Assembly (NCBI GenBank): GCA_004335835.1
Contig: RWJK01001982.1
Coordinates: 1 to 64,000, forward strand
Length of the DNA stretch: 64,000 bases
From: Scenedesmus sp. ARA3
Taxonomy: Eukaryota > Chlorophyta > Chlorophyceae > Sphaeropleales > Scenedesmaceae
Direction of reading: 5' to 3'
Part shown: positions 30,695-43,191 of the stretch, piece by piece
Numbering within the stretch: position 1 is the first letter of the stretch
Layout: each line of letters begins with the position of its first letter
Notes under the pieces: model-generated
Databases searched by the model: none
What the model saw: the letters and a program-made list of their open reading frames with translations, nothing else
Told to the model about the DNA's origin: nothing
Program-made: the position numbers and the translations under genes

Positions 30695-31774
30695 CTAAGT
30701 TCGATTGGTATCGCTGTAGCTCAATCCTGCAGCCTGGCCCCATGCTACTGCCATCTTCTACAGTCAGCATGCCGTTGCAGAGGATTAGTAGTAATCACGT
30801 CGGTCAAACCTGTCACCACGCTTGGTGTGGTTGCCACCCCTGTCAGCAGGGCCAGGCGCACGGGGGTCTGTCTTCTTCAAGCCATCCCTTTCTGGGTTCC
30901 AGGCATAATCAGGGTGGCTATTACCCGTTATCTCCCCGGTAGCCCTCCACACCTGGCCACTCATCTCAGTGCCGGGCTTGGGGTAAGGCGCCTGCAACAG
31001 TTGTTTAGACAGCAATAATGTTGGTGGTGCCTGCGGACTCGAGTGCCAATGTTACTAATGCTATGTATGCTGCCTGATGTCACCACATCACACGCTGAGT
31101 CACGCATATGTGTGCTCACTGTCAATGAAACCTGGTTGAGCCTTGCCACAGATATGCACCACTGGGCCCAATGAACATGACCATGAAATGTCAGCTGTCT
31201 TCTGTACAGCATGTGAACAGGGCTCGTATCAAGGCCAGCACAGGTGATGCACAGCTATAGCTGTAGCTACCAGCGTAGTAAGTTGATGATCACAGCAGCT
31301 GACTAGTAGGACCGCCTTGCATGTAAAGCATGACTTACATAAGATGACATCTTGAAGCCTGAATGTTCCACTGAGAGCACCCTGTTATTACCCTGGTGAG
31401 GATTGTTGAGCAGCCTGCGAGGCACACAAGCAATCGATGAGTACAGTCTCGCTGGGTCCACATGTACACTCTCTAATCATCTCACATATTGTCATGCAAC
31501 ACCATGGTGAACATAATGTATAGTGTCTAGCTAAAAATGGTCAGCCTGCCACAATAGAAGCTATCACTATACAACTGCACCAACTGGTTGCAACTTTACC
31601 TGCCGGCTGTCGTTGAGCTGCAATCAATACTGTGTGCTTGTTCTCGGCCTTGTAAATGTCTCAATAGTTGAAGGCACCTGATACTCACGGTTATAGGTTA
31701 TGCCCTGGTGTGAAGTAGACTTAGGGGAGACGAAGGCTCAGATGTTGGTTCGTTACAGTTGAAGACTGAGACAT

Positions 31775-31887
31775 GGACTTATATAGTCCGTCTAGGCCTC
31801 GGCTAGAGCCGGGATTATGCCCCCAAAGCTGCCATGAGCAGCTTCGCGCCAGATTAGCCGCCCCGGAGATTTGATCACTTCCGGGGC
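31775..31887. other. Run of four adjacent perfect hairpins
   Basis: GGACT/AGTCC (31775-31789, loop TATAT), CTCGGC/GCCGGG (31798-31813, loop TAGA), AAGCTGC/GCAGCTT (31826-31844, loop CATGA) and GCCCCGGA/TCCGGGGC (31860-31887, 12-base loop). It could be a structured RNA, or the terminal region of a mobile element. I recognise no family. Confidence 0.5.
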
Positions 31888-32331
31888 CTTTGATCATACT
31901 CAGAAAGAGACACAGTACGAACACATACACATGCAAAGCATTTAGGAAAAAAAACAGGCATTGTCATGAGTAAGCATATCGGACAGGCAGTGCTCAGGTC
32001 GAGCACTGCAGAGGTAACCTAGTTTCAGGTCAAACAACTCGACAGTTTCGTCAAGCTGTCTAGGAAAATACGGGCCAAACCAACACTGATTTATATCACT
32101 CGCTTTATCACAAGTCAGCCAGACTGAGCCAGCATATAAACTCTGAGCAACGAGGGCAGACGAAACGCCCGAGCAAGCAGTTGGACTGGGAACATAGGGT
32201 CTCAAATGAAAACCAATGTTACCAAAAAAGATAAAGAGTTCACAAGGATTCTTGTCATGCAGCTGTAGCTGCTATTACTAGCACTGCTGCAGCGGTAATG
32301 CTAGTCTTGCTGTTCCTGCAAGTCCTGCTAG

Positions 32332-34325
32332 CTAGTCCTCCTTTGTCGCTGGCGTGTGCTGCTGGCCAGCCAGTGCCTGCCGCAGCGTTGAGCGCCTCCT
32401 CACCAGCTGTGCAGCGCTGGGCGGCAGCTCTGCGCTGCCATCAGGTGCCAGGCTGCCACCAAGCACCTGGCTGTCACCCAGTACCTGTGCTGCATGCTCC
32501 CTCCAGGAGCCCCAGCTGGAGCCTTGCTGCTGCTGCTGCACAGCATGCAGCAGCCCCTTGTCAGCAGCAGGCACAGCATCACCTGCTGCAACACCTGAAC
32601 GGAAGCCGGCTCCAGGGGCCTTACGCTGCTGCTGCTGCTGCTGCTCAGGCAGCACCTGCTGAGGTTGCATTGGCATTTGTTCTGATCGCCTGCCTCCACT
32701 GAGCCGGTCAGTGTCCAAGGAGCGTCTGGTAGCTGTCAATCCTGTTGCCGCCTGAGCCTCCGCTGCTGCTGCAGGCGTACCACGGACTGCGGCAGCTGGC
32801 AGCCAATGTGCGCTCGTGTCAAGCTGATGAACTGTCCGCCACTGCTGCTGCTCTTGCACGGCATTGCTGTGCTCTGGTGCAGCCATAAGCCTCCAGGAGC
32901 TGTGCATGTGGGCGGCAGCCTCAGCATCCTGCTGACTGCAGCATGCACACTCTGCTGCTGCTGCTGGCGCCTGCCAGGCCTCCCTAGCTGCCAACTGCTG
33001 CTGCTCATACTGGCGTTCAGCTGCAAGCTGCTGCAGGGTGTGGCTGTCACTCTGGCTGGCATGTGCAGGGGCCCCTGCAGCCACCTGCTGGGGGCCTCGC
33101 ACTGACTGCCTGGCAGGCCTAGGGGCAGTCTGCCAGCGCTCAGGCAGTAGCTCGGCACTGGCCGATGCATCGTGCCGCTGATGCTGCTGCTGCTGCTGCT
33201 GGTGGTGGTAGTCACTCTGGTATTGGTGGGAATATTGCCGCCTGCTGCACTGCTGCTCCTGCTGCTGCTGGCTCCGCTGCTGCTCAGGGCAGCCGCCGCA
33301 ACAGTCCCAGCAGCTGCAATGCTGTGGATGATAGCCAGACATCAGCTGCCCTGCGGGTGCAGTTTGCCATAGCTGCTGCCTTCTGCTACTGCTAAACTTG
33401 TCAACTCCACTATGCTGCTCGTAGGCATCAATGCCATTGATTGCTGAGCATGCAGCAGTGCCAGTGCCCCTGCATCCTGCAGGAGCCCTGCATTGCAGCC
33501 TGGCTTTACTGCTGCTCGACACCCGAAGCTGTTTGAATTGCTCAACCACTTCAAACTGGTGTTGGCCTGCACTCTCTGCTTGGCTGCTGCTGTGCTCCAA
33601 CGCTGCCTGCCCCTGCTGCACCAGATTGTGGATCTGCTGCATTGCTGTTGTGAGGACTTTGATGGACTGCTTGGGGCTGGCTGCCTGTTGCAGTCCTGAT
33701 CCCTGTAGCACAGCAACTGACTGCTCCAAGGATGATATGGAGCGCCCCAGTAGCTGCATGCTGCTGCTGATGGGCAGCTGCTGCAGCTCACACTCCTGAT
33801 CCAGCAGCTGCAGCGCCTTGCGGTACCTGCAATACGTAAGGAACAATAAAGATTAATTATTTAATCAACACTTGCATGGTGTTTTGTGTTGTGCCTGTTG
33901 GTGTACACCACAGCGTATCTGTTGAATTGCCCACCTGTCTTGCAGCTTGTCCTGCAACCTTGTCATGTGCTGTTTCAGCTCGTTTGCAGCTGCGGCCTTG
34001 GCTGACTGCAGCTCCAGCTGTGCAGCTGACAGCTGCATCACAGCTGTCTGGTGAGCTTTCACCATCCGCTTTAGCTGGTCCTTGGCCCTGCATGAATTGC
34101 AGATGAGCAGAACAGCAACATGAGCACAGCAGGTCAGCATCAGCAGAGCGAGCAGAGCATGTCACATCAAACACGGTGTACTGCACCACGAGTGTGCCAG
34201 CAGCCCGCGAGGATGAACTTGTAGCTCAAACACAATTCAGCGTACCTGTGTCCTGTTTGCAGCAGCTGTGCATAGTGTTCCAGCTCCAGCAGGTCCATGT
34301 CAAATGTTCTTGTGCACAGCAGCAT
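32332..34325 (-). CDS. Coiled-coil, Gln-rich protein of unknown function
   Basis: Three exons: 34325-34246, 34087-33935 and 33826-32332. Phases match and give 575 residues ending in TAG. I do not recognise the family. The first 200 residues are heptad-like helix (LLELEHYAQLL, AAQLELQSAKAAAANELKQHM, LQDKLQDRYRKALQLLDQE) and should form a coiled coil. The rest is Gln/Ser/Ala-rich and probably disordered, with a basic patch near the end (VRRRSTLRQALAGQQ). The first exon could instead start at the ATG at 34298. The gene shares a 467-bp upstream region with the divergent gene at 34793, so the two may be co-regulated. Confidence 0.6.
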
Positions 34326-34792
34326 TGCTGAGCCCTCGCAGCAGCGCAGCCCTTGACAGCAGCGTATGTTAACAAACAAGCCAACAATACAGCCACGGGT
34401 ACGTCTACACGTATGTAGCGTTGTGCTGTGCAACCCGTCTCGTCTGAGAGTTTCGAAACCGACAACAGCTGCGTGTGTGATGCTTCCCGCCTGAAAGAGT
34501 CAGCAGCAAGCTAACCAACGCATGTAATAGTTTATTATAAACAAAACATCTGCGTCAGCTCAGCACAGCTGCGTTGGGTTCGTATGCATCGTCACATGTC
34601 ATGTGTCAGGCGGGCTTTTTGCAATATGCGTGCCAGATGATTGTATTGCATGCATATCGCATTATGGAGGCAGATTTATAGTACTTTTCACCTCCAGGCC
34701 AATGATAACAGGGTACGTCTTGTAGCAATGAGCTCCTGCTGCAGCAGACAGCAACCTGTGCAAGCATACTGTACTGTGAGCAGCAACACCTC
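34326..34792. promoter_or_regulatory. Divergent promoter region
   Basis: 467 bp between two head-to-head start codons. It is AT-richer than its surroundings and includes a TTATTATAAAC stretch near 34533. No defined factor site is recognised. Confidence 0.4.
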
Positions 34793-37700
34793 ATGGACTC
34801 CCATCAACACCTGGAGTTCATCAGGGGTCAGGGCAACAAGCTGCTCACCAGCTTGCCTGCAGCTGTGCGCAGCAGGCTACGCCACTATGAAGTCGCAGCA
34901 GTAATGCCCTTCCAGCCCTGCCCTCCGTTGCGGGGTTGCAGCGTGCCGCGCTGCTTTGCTTACGTGGTTGTCAGTGACTGGTCGCTGTTAGTGGTTGCTC
35001 TGTCAGCAATTCAGGAAGCCAGAATCCTGCTGGAGCTGCCGCTGCTGCTCATTGATGATGTGGTGAGTTGCATCAAAGGCAGCAGAGGGTGCAATGGCGC
35101 AGTAGAGCAGCAGTCGTGTTGCATGATACAAAGCATGCACACGTTGCGAGCTGTGACAGTGCCTGTAACCTGCATCCTGAACCAGCAGAGCTTGCTGCCC
35201 ATGCCTACCAGTGTGTTTTCACGTACATATCTTGTCCCTGCTTGCAGGATGTGGATGCTCTTGATGTGGGAGACTTTGCAAATGACTCCAGAGGCACAGT
35301 GCGCTCAGCCTGCATCAGCCTCTACCCACAGCAGCAGCGGAACCCTTCACCTAACTGGCAGCAGCAGAACACAAATTGGCCACGTGAGCTTGACCAGTCG
35401 TCGCTGCAGTTGTCACAACCTCCAGCGCAACAGCTGCCACAAGAGCAGCATGCGTGCCAGCCACGGGCACTTGCAGGACAACAGACTGAAGCTTACCAGT
35501 TAACACAGCAGCAGCAACTGCAGCAACAGCAGCAGTCACCAACCAGATCCTGGGCCTTGCTACAAGGCATCAAGCAGCTGGTTCAATGCAGCAGCCCAAG
35601 TGTTTGCAGACCATCTCACCAACAGCAACAGCAAGAGCAGCTACGGCCAAGCTCAGCCGTCAGCAGCAGAGCATCGCCAATAGACCAGGCAACTGCTTCA
35701 AGCGATGTGCGCCAGCAGCTGACGCCTGCTCAGAAGAAAGAGCAGCAGCAGCTCACACGGCATATCATGCAGCGCTTGCAGACACCTGTCAAGCAACTAC
35801 ACGCACAGCCGCAGTTGCAGCAGCAGGAGCAGCACCAGCAACATCAGCAGCAGCAGCTCAGGCGGCTCAGGCCTCTGGCAGAGGCTGTTGAGGAAGCACA
35901 GGCACCAGCTGTGGCAGCAGGAGCCATGCTTGCTCATGCTGACGACAGCAAAAGCAGCAGCTGTACTGCAACCAGCAGCAGGCGGGTGCAGCTCAAGGGC
36001 CGCTTGACAGTGGAAACAACACCTCCTGCAGCAGTGCAGCAGCTGCTGGGCAGCTGCCCTGCAGGCCGAGCTCCTTGGCAGTCCCAAGACACACAGCAGG
36101 AGGACACCCGGCAAGTTAATCGCCCCCAGGTGCAGCATGTCCTGTGCATGCAGCAGCATGGGCAGCAGCAGCAGCAGCAGCAGCAGTGGGGCCATGAGCA
36201 GGATGAGTTGCTGGCACAGCACAGTGAGGCAGCTGCAGCCGCGCCTGATGCTGGCTACAGCGTGAGGCTGGTTACTGTGGAGCGAGCAAGCAGGCTGTTC
36301 TTCCACATCCACAAAGCTTGGGTCAGCGCCCACATCAGGGCAGCCCTGGCACAGTCCAACACACCTGGTGAGCTGAGAGTCACTTATGCTGCTTTGGGTA
36401 GACTTCAAGTCCAATTGTTGGGGAGGGCAGGACACCTTAGCCAGCGCCTGGCTCCTTGCTGTATGCTGGTTGAAAGGATGCCAAAACACCTTGCAAAGCT
36501 GCAGTCGTGTACAACACCCTTGATGGTAACTGTTTAGTAACAAGAGTATGCAGGCGGCGTGCTGACCTAGGCAGGTTAAACACATTGTATGTTGCATCCT
36601 GCAGGGCTGCCGGCATGGCTGCCGCCACCAGCCAACCTCTTCTTAGCAGAGCAAGACCAGCAGCAAACCGCAGGCCCTGATCATCATCAGCAGCAGTCTT
36701 CCATGTCACTGCCGCAGCAGCACAGCAGGCCAGCATCACCTTGCGGCTTGCGTGGGCTGTTTGGTGGCTTCGCCACCCCATGGGCAACAGCAGCAGCTGG
36801 CGCTGCAGCTGGTGACAGCAGGGCCTGCCTGTCTGGCCAGCAGACTTGCAGCTTGACTGGCAGCGGCTGCTCATCGCTGTCGAGTGAGGCACAGGCAGTG
36901 CTGCAGGCGGAGATGGTAAAGTTCTTTGGCCTCAACAGGTACGGACAGCAGTGTGAGCAGCAGCACACTGCTGCTACGGAAGCGAGCATGCGCGATTGTG
37001 GATGTCTGCAACCTGCGGTCTGCGCTCCTCGTTAGGCGGCGCTGCATGTTTTTGTATGTCTTTGTCGCCTTTACGCGCCTTTAACCTTAAGGTCATGCAT
37101 ACGTAATTAAGGTCATGTTGGTATGTGTTTCCCACTGGTGTGTGTTTCGCAGGGAGCACCCTGCAGCCAAACAGCTAGCAGGACCCTTTCCAGGTGACGG
37201 GCCTGTCTGGCAGCAGCAGCAGCAGCAGCATTACAGCACTAAGCAGCTTGGCCACGGTCCAGGCAGCTGGACTGCTCTAGCGCCAGCAGCAGCACAGCCA
37301 TCACCCACAGCAGCAGCAGCAGCAGCATCTGAGCAGCACGTGGCGCCCTCTGCATCTCCTGGCCGCGTGCGCAGCAGCATGTGGGAGAATGACCCCTTGC
37401 TGGATGAGCGGATAAGGTGGGGGAGGGCAGGCAGCAGCATCCTGTTCCGTGCATCCTCTTCCATACATTTGCATTGCTGCTGACAACGTTTGATCCGAGT
37501 AGGACACAGCCTTTCAGCGCCAGGGCCAGCTTCAGCCCTGCTTACATGTTGTAACTAGACATTCTCCCTTTACAACAGCTACAACCGCGTAGCTGCGTTC
37601 AGTGTGTCGCTGCGCAGCAATCAATGACACCGCTTGAGATACCATTACACTGTGCGTGAGCTGTAGCTGTTGCCCGTTGTGAATGGACCTGACCTTGCGT

Positions 37701-38127
37701 TTCAACCTGTATCCTGCAGCACTGCTCAACGCCTGAGGCAGCAGCAGGTCTGCAGCAGCAGCCCATTGGCGCTCATCCCCCTGTCTGCCTTCACACCAGC
37801 CGGCTCTGCCATAAGCCCTTCATGTAAGTGTGCGTGTGTATCTAGCGCACATTGGCGGCACGCAGGCTACTACTGCCAGCAGCAGTGTTGCATGACACAC
37901 AGAGACGAAATTTGGACGCAAAAGCACCAGCACCAGTGCAGAGTGCACTGCCACAGCCGGCATTTGGTGGCTTGTCGGTTGAACACTGCTGCGTCCTGCC
38001 TTCCACCCTGTGCAGATGCTGCCGACTGCAGCAAGCTGATGTCCCGCTGCAGTGCGGCGCAGCGCGTCTCGCGCGTGGTAGCACCCGGCCCCCTGGGTAC
38101 TGGCTGCAAGGCGCTCGAGCAGCAGCT

Positions 38128-38166
<39 letters not shown>

Positions 38167-41100
38167 GGAGAAGCATGCTGCAGGGCAGCGGGTCATGCTG
38201 CACAGATACATGCAGGTGGGTCTGCTGCATTGTGTCATGTCAGGTGCAGTGTCTGTTCCTTGCTCAGCTGCACAGGCTTGACTAAAGTGGGGCCTGTTTG
38301 ATCAACATCAGCACCGACAACATAGTGATTTACCATTTCCACATGCAATTGTGCTGCACGTCATGTGCAGGTGGGTGCTGGCGTCTATGCGCAGCATGCA
38401 GCCAGTGCCACCCGCGAGCTGTTCTGGGGCCTGGCACGGCAGCTGCTGGCGCCCTGCAGCCTGTTTGACGAGGGCGACGCCCACTGCATCAAGCAGCTGG
38501 TGCTGGAGCTGGCCTTCTGCAGGCAGCAGCAGCTGGGGGCGCTGCAGCAGGCTTTTTTCAACTCCTCCGACGTGAGCTGAGCTGTGGGACCATTAGCGTC
38601 ATGTTGCGCTGCTGCTGGTCATGATGTGTTCTGCATCTTCTGTGCATCAGTCATCCAACAAGCAGCTGCCGACGCACACAACCCATGCATGTGTTGTTTG
38701 TGGCGATCCTGACCAGCTACACACATAAGCTGAACCATTACATTACATTACATTACATTACATTACATTACATTACATTACATTACATTACATTACATTA
38801 CATTACATTACATTACATTACATTACATTACATTACATTACATTACATGCTCCACTCAACGAGGAGTGGGAACCCCAGAACCACTGCAAGACCCTGCAAA
38901 CAACCTTAGGTCCTCACCACCCGTCATGTACTCAATCCCTGCAGGTGATGTCCTTCCTGATGGAGCGCCTCACCTCCTGGGGCGCTGCTGCTGCTTCCGC
39001 ACTTGCTGCTCCGTAACAAAACCTAGCGTTCCGTTATCGCGCTGCAGGTGATGTCCTTCCTGCTGGCGTGCCTCACCGCCTGGGGCACATGCCCGTGTGG
39101 TTTTGTAGGGATTGTGGCTGCAAAGTGCTGGCCAGCGCAAATATTGCACTCACATCAGATCCCTGAGTGCCTGACGGCGTGCCGTCATGCCAATCATGCT
39201 GCAGGTGATGTCCTTCCTGCTGGCGCGCCTCACCTCATGGGGTGCGCTGCTGGCGCTGTTCCCGCCGGGCCTGCCGCCCATCCACAACCCGGCGCAGCCA
39301 GGCAAGCTGGAGGCGTGGCGCGGCAAGCGCGTGCTGTGGGCGGGGCTGCTGATGTACCCGGGGCGGCCGCGGCGGCTGCTGCGGCGGCTGGGGCTGACCG
39401 GCTCCAGCAGGGTCTGCTTCAGGTGTGTGGCCTTGCAATCTTCATTCGGTAGAGTGTAGACACAGGCGTGGTGGCAGATTGTAGCAGAGGCAGCTGCAGT
39501 GAATGCAGAGTGTGGCAGAGCCCGGCTGCTGCGGCGGCTGGGGCTCACTGGCTACAGCAGGGTCTGTGTCAGGTAGGTGGTAGGTTTGCAGAGGCTGCAT
39601 CTTGAGCCTTTCAACGATACGACTGCTGCATTTGCCACACAGTCAGCTTTTAGGAAGTTGGAACAAGCTTACACAGTGCAGCAGGGAATGGGGGATGTAT
39701 CAGGAGCAGCGGGGCTCACAGTGACATCAACAATAACATTAATTTTGGTTACGTACCGCTCGCGGTGTTGCTTGTAGGTCTGCGCTCAACACAGCTGTAT
39801 GGATCCACGAGCGGCACAGCCAAGCATCAGCACAAGCAGGCAGCAGCAGCAGCAGCAAGGCCTTGCAGGATGCGTCAATGGGCCTGACATACCATGCAGA
39901 CCCGCTGCACCTGTCACCCTTGGCAGACCTGGCCCAGGTGTACCCATCCATAGGCAGTGCGAGGAGGATGCTGCAGGACGGCAGCAGGGGCAGCGTCTGC
40001 GACAAGGTGAGCATGCATACAATTGAATTTTTCACTGCTATGATATGCATTCCTTTCAGTCACAGCGCAATGCAAAACAAGTCGCTTGAAAGAACTGTGT
40101 TGACACCTGTTGCGGCTTTTGCCTGGTGCATGGTTGCAGGGCCCGTCAAACCACCTGCTAGGCACAGGGCGCTCCCCAGGTGCTGACGATGACGAAGCAT
40201 CTGACAGCGGCGATGACTCAGATGGCGGCAGCAGCAGCAGCAGCACCATGGCTGAGGCCACTGTGGTGCTGCGTTGGGAGCGGCTGGCTGGGCGGCTGGC
40301 TGCTGAGCTGGCGGGGCGCAAGCTGCAGCTGCTGCTGTACTGGCTGCAGCTGCAGCTGAGCTTCACAGAGGGCTGCAGCAGCAGGAGCAACTGGCTGTCA
40401 GGCAAGGTGAGGGGGCATCAGCATGCGCTGTATCGGCGGTGGTTGATTGGCTGGCGCCAAACTGCTGTGCAAATGCGGCGGTGCAAGAGTGGGTTTTAGC
40501 GACTTGGTGACGTGGCAGCTGCAGTCGTGAGGGAGTGTGGTGGCCTGCAGATGATGCCTTGCAGCAGCTGCAGCTGGCAAGGCAGTTTGTCAATTGGCTT
40601 GGCCACCTAAGGACGGTGTTCAACGCACGCTGTCGCTAAATCACAGCAGCAGCTGCATGTCAAAACGCCTGCCACCCACCGCCTGTGCTTCCTCTTCTTC
40701 TTCATGGCCATGCATCTCACCCTTGTTGACGGCTTTTCGCTCTGCGGCATTGCGCCGGCCGTCCCTACAGGCGCTGGAGCCCGGGCCCTGCCCAGCTGCC
40801 ATGGCCCTTCCCAGCCCCTTGAGATTCCGCTTCCGTTTGCGTCCCACTCTGCCATAAGCTGCTGTGTGTGCTGCCACCGCTGCGGCCAGGCGCTGGAGCC
40901 CGGGTCCTGCCCAGCCAGCGTGGCCATTTACCTCACCCTTTGCTCTTGTTGACGGGTGTTCGCTCTGCCATGCTCTGCTGTGCTGCCGCCACTGCCGCCA
41001 GGCGCTGCAGCCTGACCCTTGCTTCATGGCCATGCACGTCACCCTATGCGCTTGTTGACAGCTGTTCACTCTGCCGCACTGCGCCGGCCATTCCTTCAGG

Positions 41101-42686
41101 CGCTGGAGCCCGGGCCCTGCCCAGCCAGCCTGGCCCTGCCCAGCCCCTGGAGCTTCCTTCTTTTCCTCATGGCCATGCATGTCACACTTTACTCTTGTCT
41201 TCTCCTCTGCCGCACTGTGCCGTCTACCCTTGCAGGCGCTGGAGCCCGGGCCCTGCCCAGCCAGCCTAGTTGTCGCCAGCCCCTGGAGCTTTCGCGCCGC
41301 CACGCAGCAGCTGCTGGCCACACTCCTCACCCTGCGCCTGCCAGGCTGCAGCCAGCAGCAGCAGCAGGGGCAGCAGTGTGGACTCATCCCAGGTGGTGTG
41401 GAGGACCTGCTGTGGTGGGCGCAGGCAGGGGCTGACAGCTGGCTGTTGGATCATTTGGTGGGCGTGCTGCTGGAGCTGAGCAGCATGTGTGAGCAGGAGG
41501 AGGCGGCGGGCGGCGCGGCAGCGGCAGCAGCAGCGGGCGGCGGCTTGGTGATGGAGGTGATACGGCAGGTGAGGCTTCTGGTACGGCACAGCTGTTTACG
41601 GCAGCCATCGCCATCGCTTTCCAGACCAATGTGCATAGCAGCTGCTTCTGCTGCTCATGAGCTGCCAGAAGGCGTGATCACACAGTAGCACCTAACAGCA
41701 TCACTAAGCCATCACCGTCACCCGACCATCACCATCATGATGATGAGGATGATCATCATCATCATCACCATCACACAGCACGCACCCTCTCTGGATCTGC
41801 CCTGCATGCCACCACCCCTCCCTGCAGGTGCCCACGCCGCAGCTGCATGGCCTGCTGCGCTGGATGTTTGTGCGGCTGGTGTGCATCATGGGCGGCAGCG
41901 CCGGCAGCCGCGAGTGGACCACACTACCCCCACCTGCTGCTGCCGTGCTGGCCTACAAGTATGGCAGCGTGCTGCTGGAGGTGCTGGAGGGTGTGCGGGG
42001 TGCTGCTGCAGCGCTGGCGGCGGCGTTTGGTGCGGAGGTGCAGGCCATCTTGAGTGTGCCGCAGGTGAGCTGATAAGTAAACAGTAATGGCCTGCAGGCT
42101 GAGATTGTTGCGGGCTGTTCAGATGGATGAGGTGCAACTGCAGCCAAATGGAGGTGCAGGCCATCTTGAGCGTGCCGCAGGTGGGCTTTCATTTATTTCA
42201 TCACCTGGCCTTCAGGCATGGCTCCATGCAGGCTGGCAGTAACAAGGAGCTGTACATGTGTCAGGTTCAGTCCAAGAGAGAAGCATTGCACTCTTAGGAG
42301 TGCAGGCTAGTCCGCCTTTGGCAGCAGAAGCTGATGAACAAGATCAGTTGTGCAACCTCAGCCTTGGTTGCATGAGTGTCTCAGCCAAGTGCTATGCCCA
42401 GTGCCTTCTCCTCCAGCAACTGCATTTAGCAGCTGTTCTCACTCGCCACTGCTGCTGTGGCTGCCCTGTGCATGCACATGTGTAGGTGCGTGACCAGATG
42501 GCTGCTGCAGTGGGCCGTGCCGGCAGTTGCATGCTGGGCCGCAGCAGCCTGCTGCTGCTGGAGGAGGTGCTGGCTGCTGTGGGCGCTGCTGTGCCATTGG
42601 AGCGGCAGCAGCAGCAGGGCGAGGATGGCGGGCTGACGGTGGCGGCGCTGGGCCATGCCAGCAGCGCCATGAAGGTGCAGAATTGA
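34793..42686 (+). CDS. Large Gln-rich protein of unknown function
   Basis: Thirteen exons: 34793-35062, 35248-36367, 36605-36938, 37153-37416, 37720-37823, 38016-38215, 38371-38571, 39205-39422, 39778-40006, 40140-40406, 41236-41568, 41828-42064, 42486-42686. Phases match, giving 1325 residues. The N-terminal 90 residues look folded (LPAAVRSRLRHYEV, then FAYVVVSDWSLLVV and LLELPLLLIDDV). That pattern is like the start of the uncharacterised C12orf56 family, but the likeness is from memory and weak. Residues about 95-430 are Gln-rich and disordered. From about 440 on there are helical blocks (FHIHKAWVSAHIRAAL, ATRELFWGLARQLL, LRWMFVRLVCIM). I cannot assign a function. Several introns hold exon echoes, and intron 7 carries a (CATTA)22 retroelement tail. 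Confidence 0.75.
38736..38878 (-). mobile_element. (CATTA)22 plus 33-bp tag: tail of a non-LTR element
   Basis: Twenty-two CATTA units (38736-38845) are followed by a 33-base tag that contains CTCCACTCAACGAGGAGTGG. The same tag, with only three CATTA units, recurs at 53213-53260. On the minus strand both copies end in a (TAATG)n tail, as expected for heavily 5'-truncated LINE or SINE copies. It lies in intron 7 of the Gln-rich gene. Confidence 0.6.
38935..39095 (+). repeat. Two echoes of Gln-rich gene exon 8 5' end
   Basis: GCAG followed by the VMSFLLARLTSWG block lies at about 38941-38990 and 39044-39085. The real exon starts at 39205. Confidence 0.88.
39515..39575 (+). repeat. Echo of Gln-rich gene exon 8 3' end
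   Basis: The RLLRRLGLTGSSRVCFR block plus a GTAGGT donor is repeated about 150 bases after the real exon end at 39422. Confidence 0.85.
40765..41235 (+). repeat. Four echoes of Gln-rich gene exon 11 5' end
   Basis: CAG followed by the ALEPGPCPAS coding block begins at about 40771, 40891, 41002 and 41099, before the real exon start at 41236. Spacing is 97-137 bp. The stretch between copies (GCCATGCA..., TTGACGG, CTCTGC) is also repeated, so whole units of acceptor, exon start and intron were copied. Confidence 0.88.
42145..42185 (+). repeat. Echo of Gln-rich gene exon 12 3' end
   Basis: The EVQAILSVPQ block plus GTGGGC is repeated 116 bases after the exon end at 42064. Confidence 0.85.
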
Positions 42687-42724
42687 GCAGCCGCACTGAG
42701 CGCTGAGGCGCTGAGTTTGTTGCG

Positions 42725-42729
42725 TGTAA
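42725..42729 (+). terminator. Poly(A) signal of the Gln-rich gene
   Basis: TGTAA 39 bases after the stop at 42686. Confidence 0.6.
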
Positions 42730-43118
42730 CAAGCACCGGCTGTTGCACTGGCACGGTGGCTGCATTTTGCACTTTGAGCACGTCCTCGCGCTCGGTATAA
42801 AGAAAGTTGCCGATTGCATTCTTGATGCTTGGTGTGCAACAGTGCACTGCCCTAGGTGGAGCTGGCACCCTTCCCTGATTGAGTGCGCCCCTAGTCAGAT
42901 AGAACTTCTGTCGTAACAAGGCAGGGCAAGCATGTCACTTTTTAGACGTCTGTGCCAAAGCCAGACCAACATGTAACCTAACCTGACAACTGCCAGTGAC
43001 TAGCAGCATCACCACAGATGAGCCGATCCTGCGTGCGCCACAGTAGAATGCAGTGTGGCAGCAGCATTGAACAAGACACAGCCTCAGAGGAGGACTACTT
43101 CTGTCATTCCGGTAATGA

Positions 43119-43123
43119 TTACA
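43119..43123 (-). terminator. Poly(A) signal of the methyltransferase gene
   Basis: TGTAA on the minus strand 69 bases past the stop at 43192. It faces the convergent gene's signal at 42725. Confidence 0.6.
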
Positions 43124-43191
43124 AACATGCCTGGCCCCGGGCTCAGCTAAGGCCCCACTGCAGAAGGTAGGCCCGCAGTAACACGATGCTA

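Larger units (their letters stand above)
28965..32331. other. Long intergenic stretch
   Basis: No coding exon that I can support. It holds the poly(A) signal at 29062, a decayed LINE fragment at 30545-30694 and a run of four hairpins at 31775-31887. Base composition is less GC-rich than the genic parts. Confidence 0.5.

Noticed and set aside
30311..31018. 235-codon plus-strand frame
   Set aside because: It lies opposite the LINE-like remnant and shows no protein character of its own.
38685..38909. Frame made of repeated Leu-His-Tyr-Ile-Thr
   Set aside because: It is the CATTA microsatellite translated.
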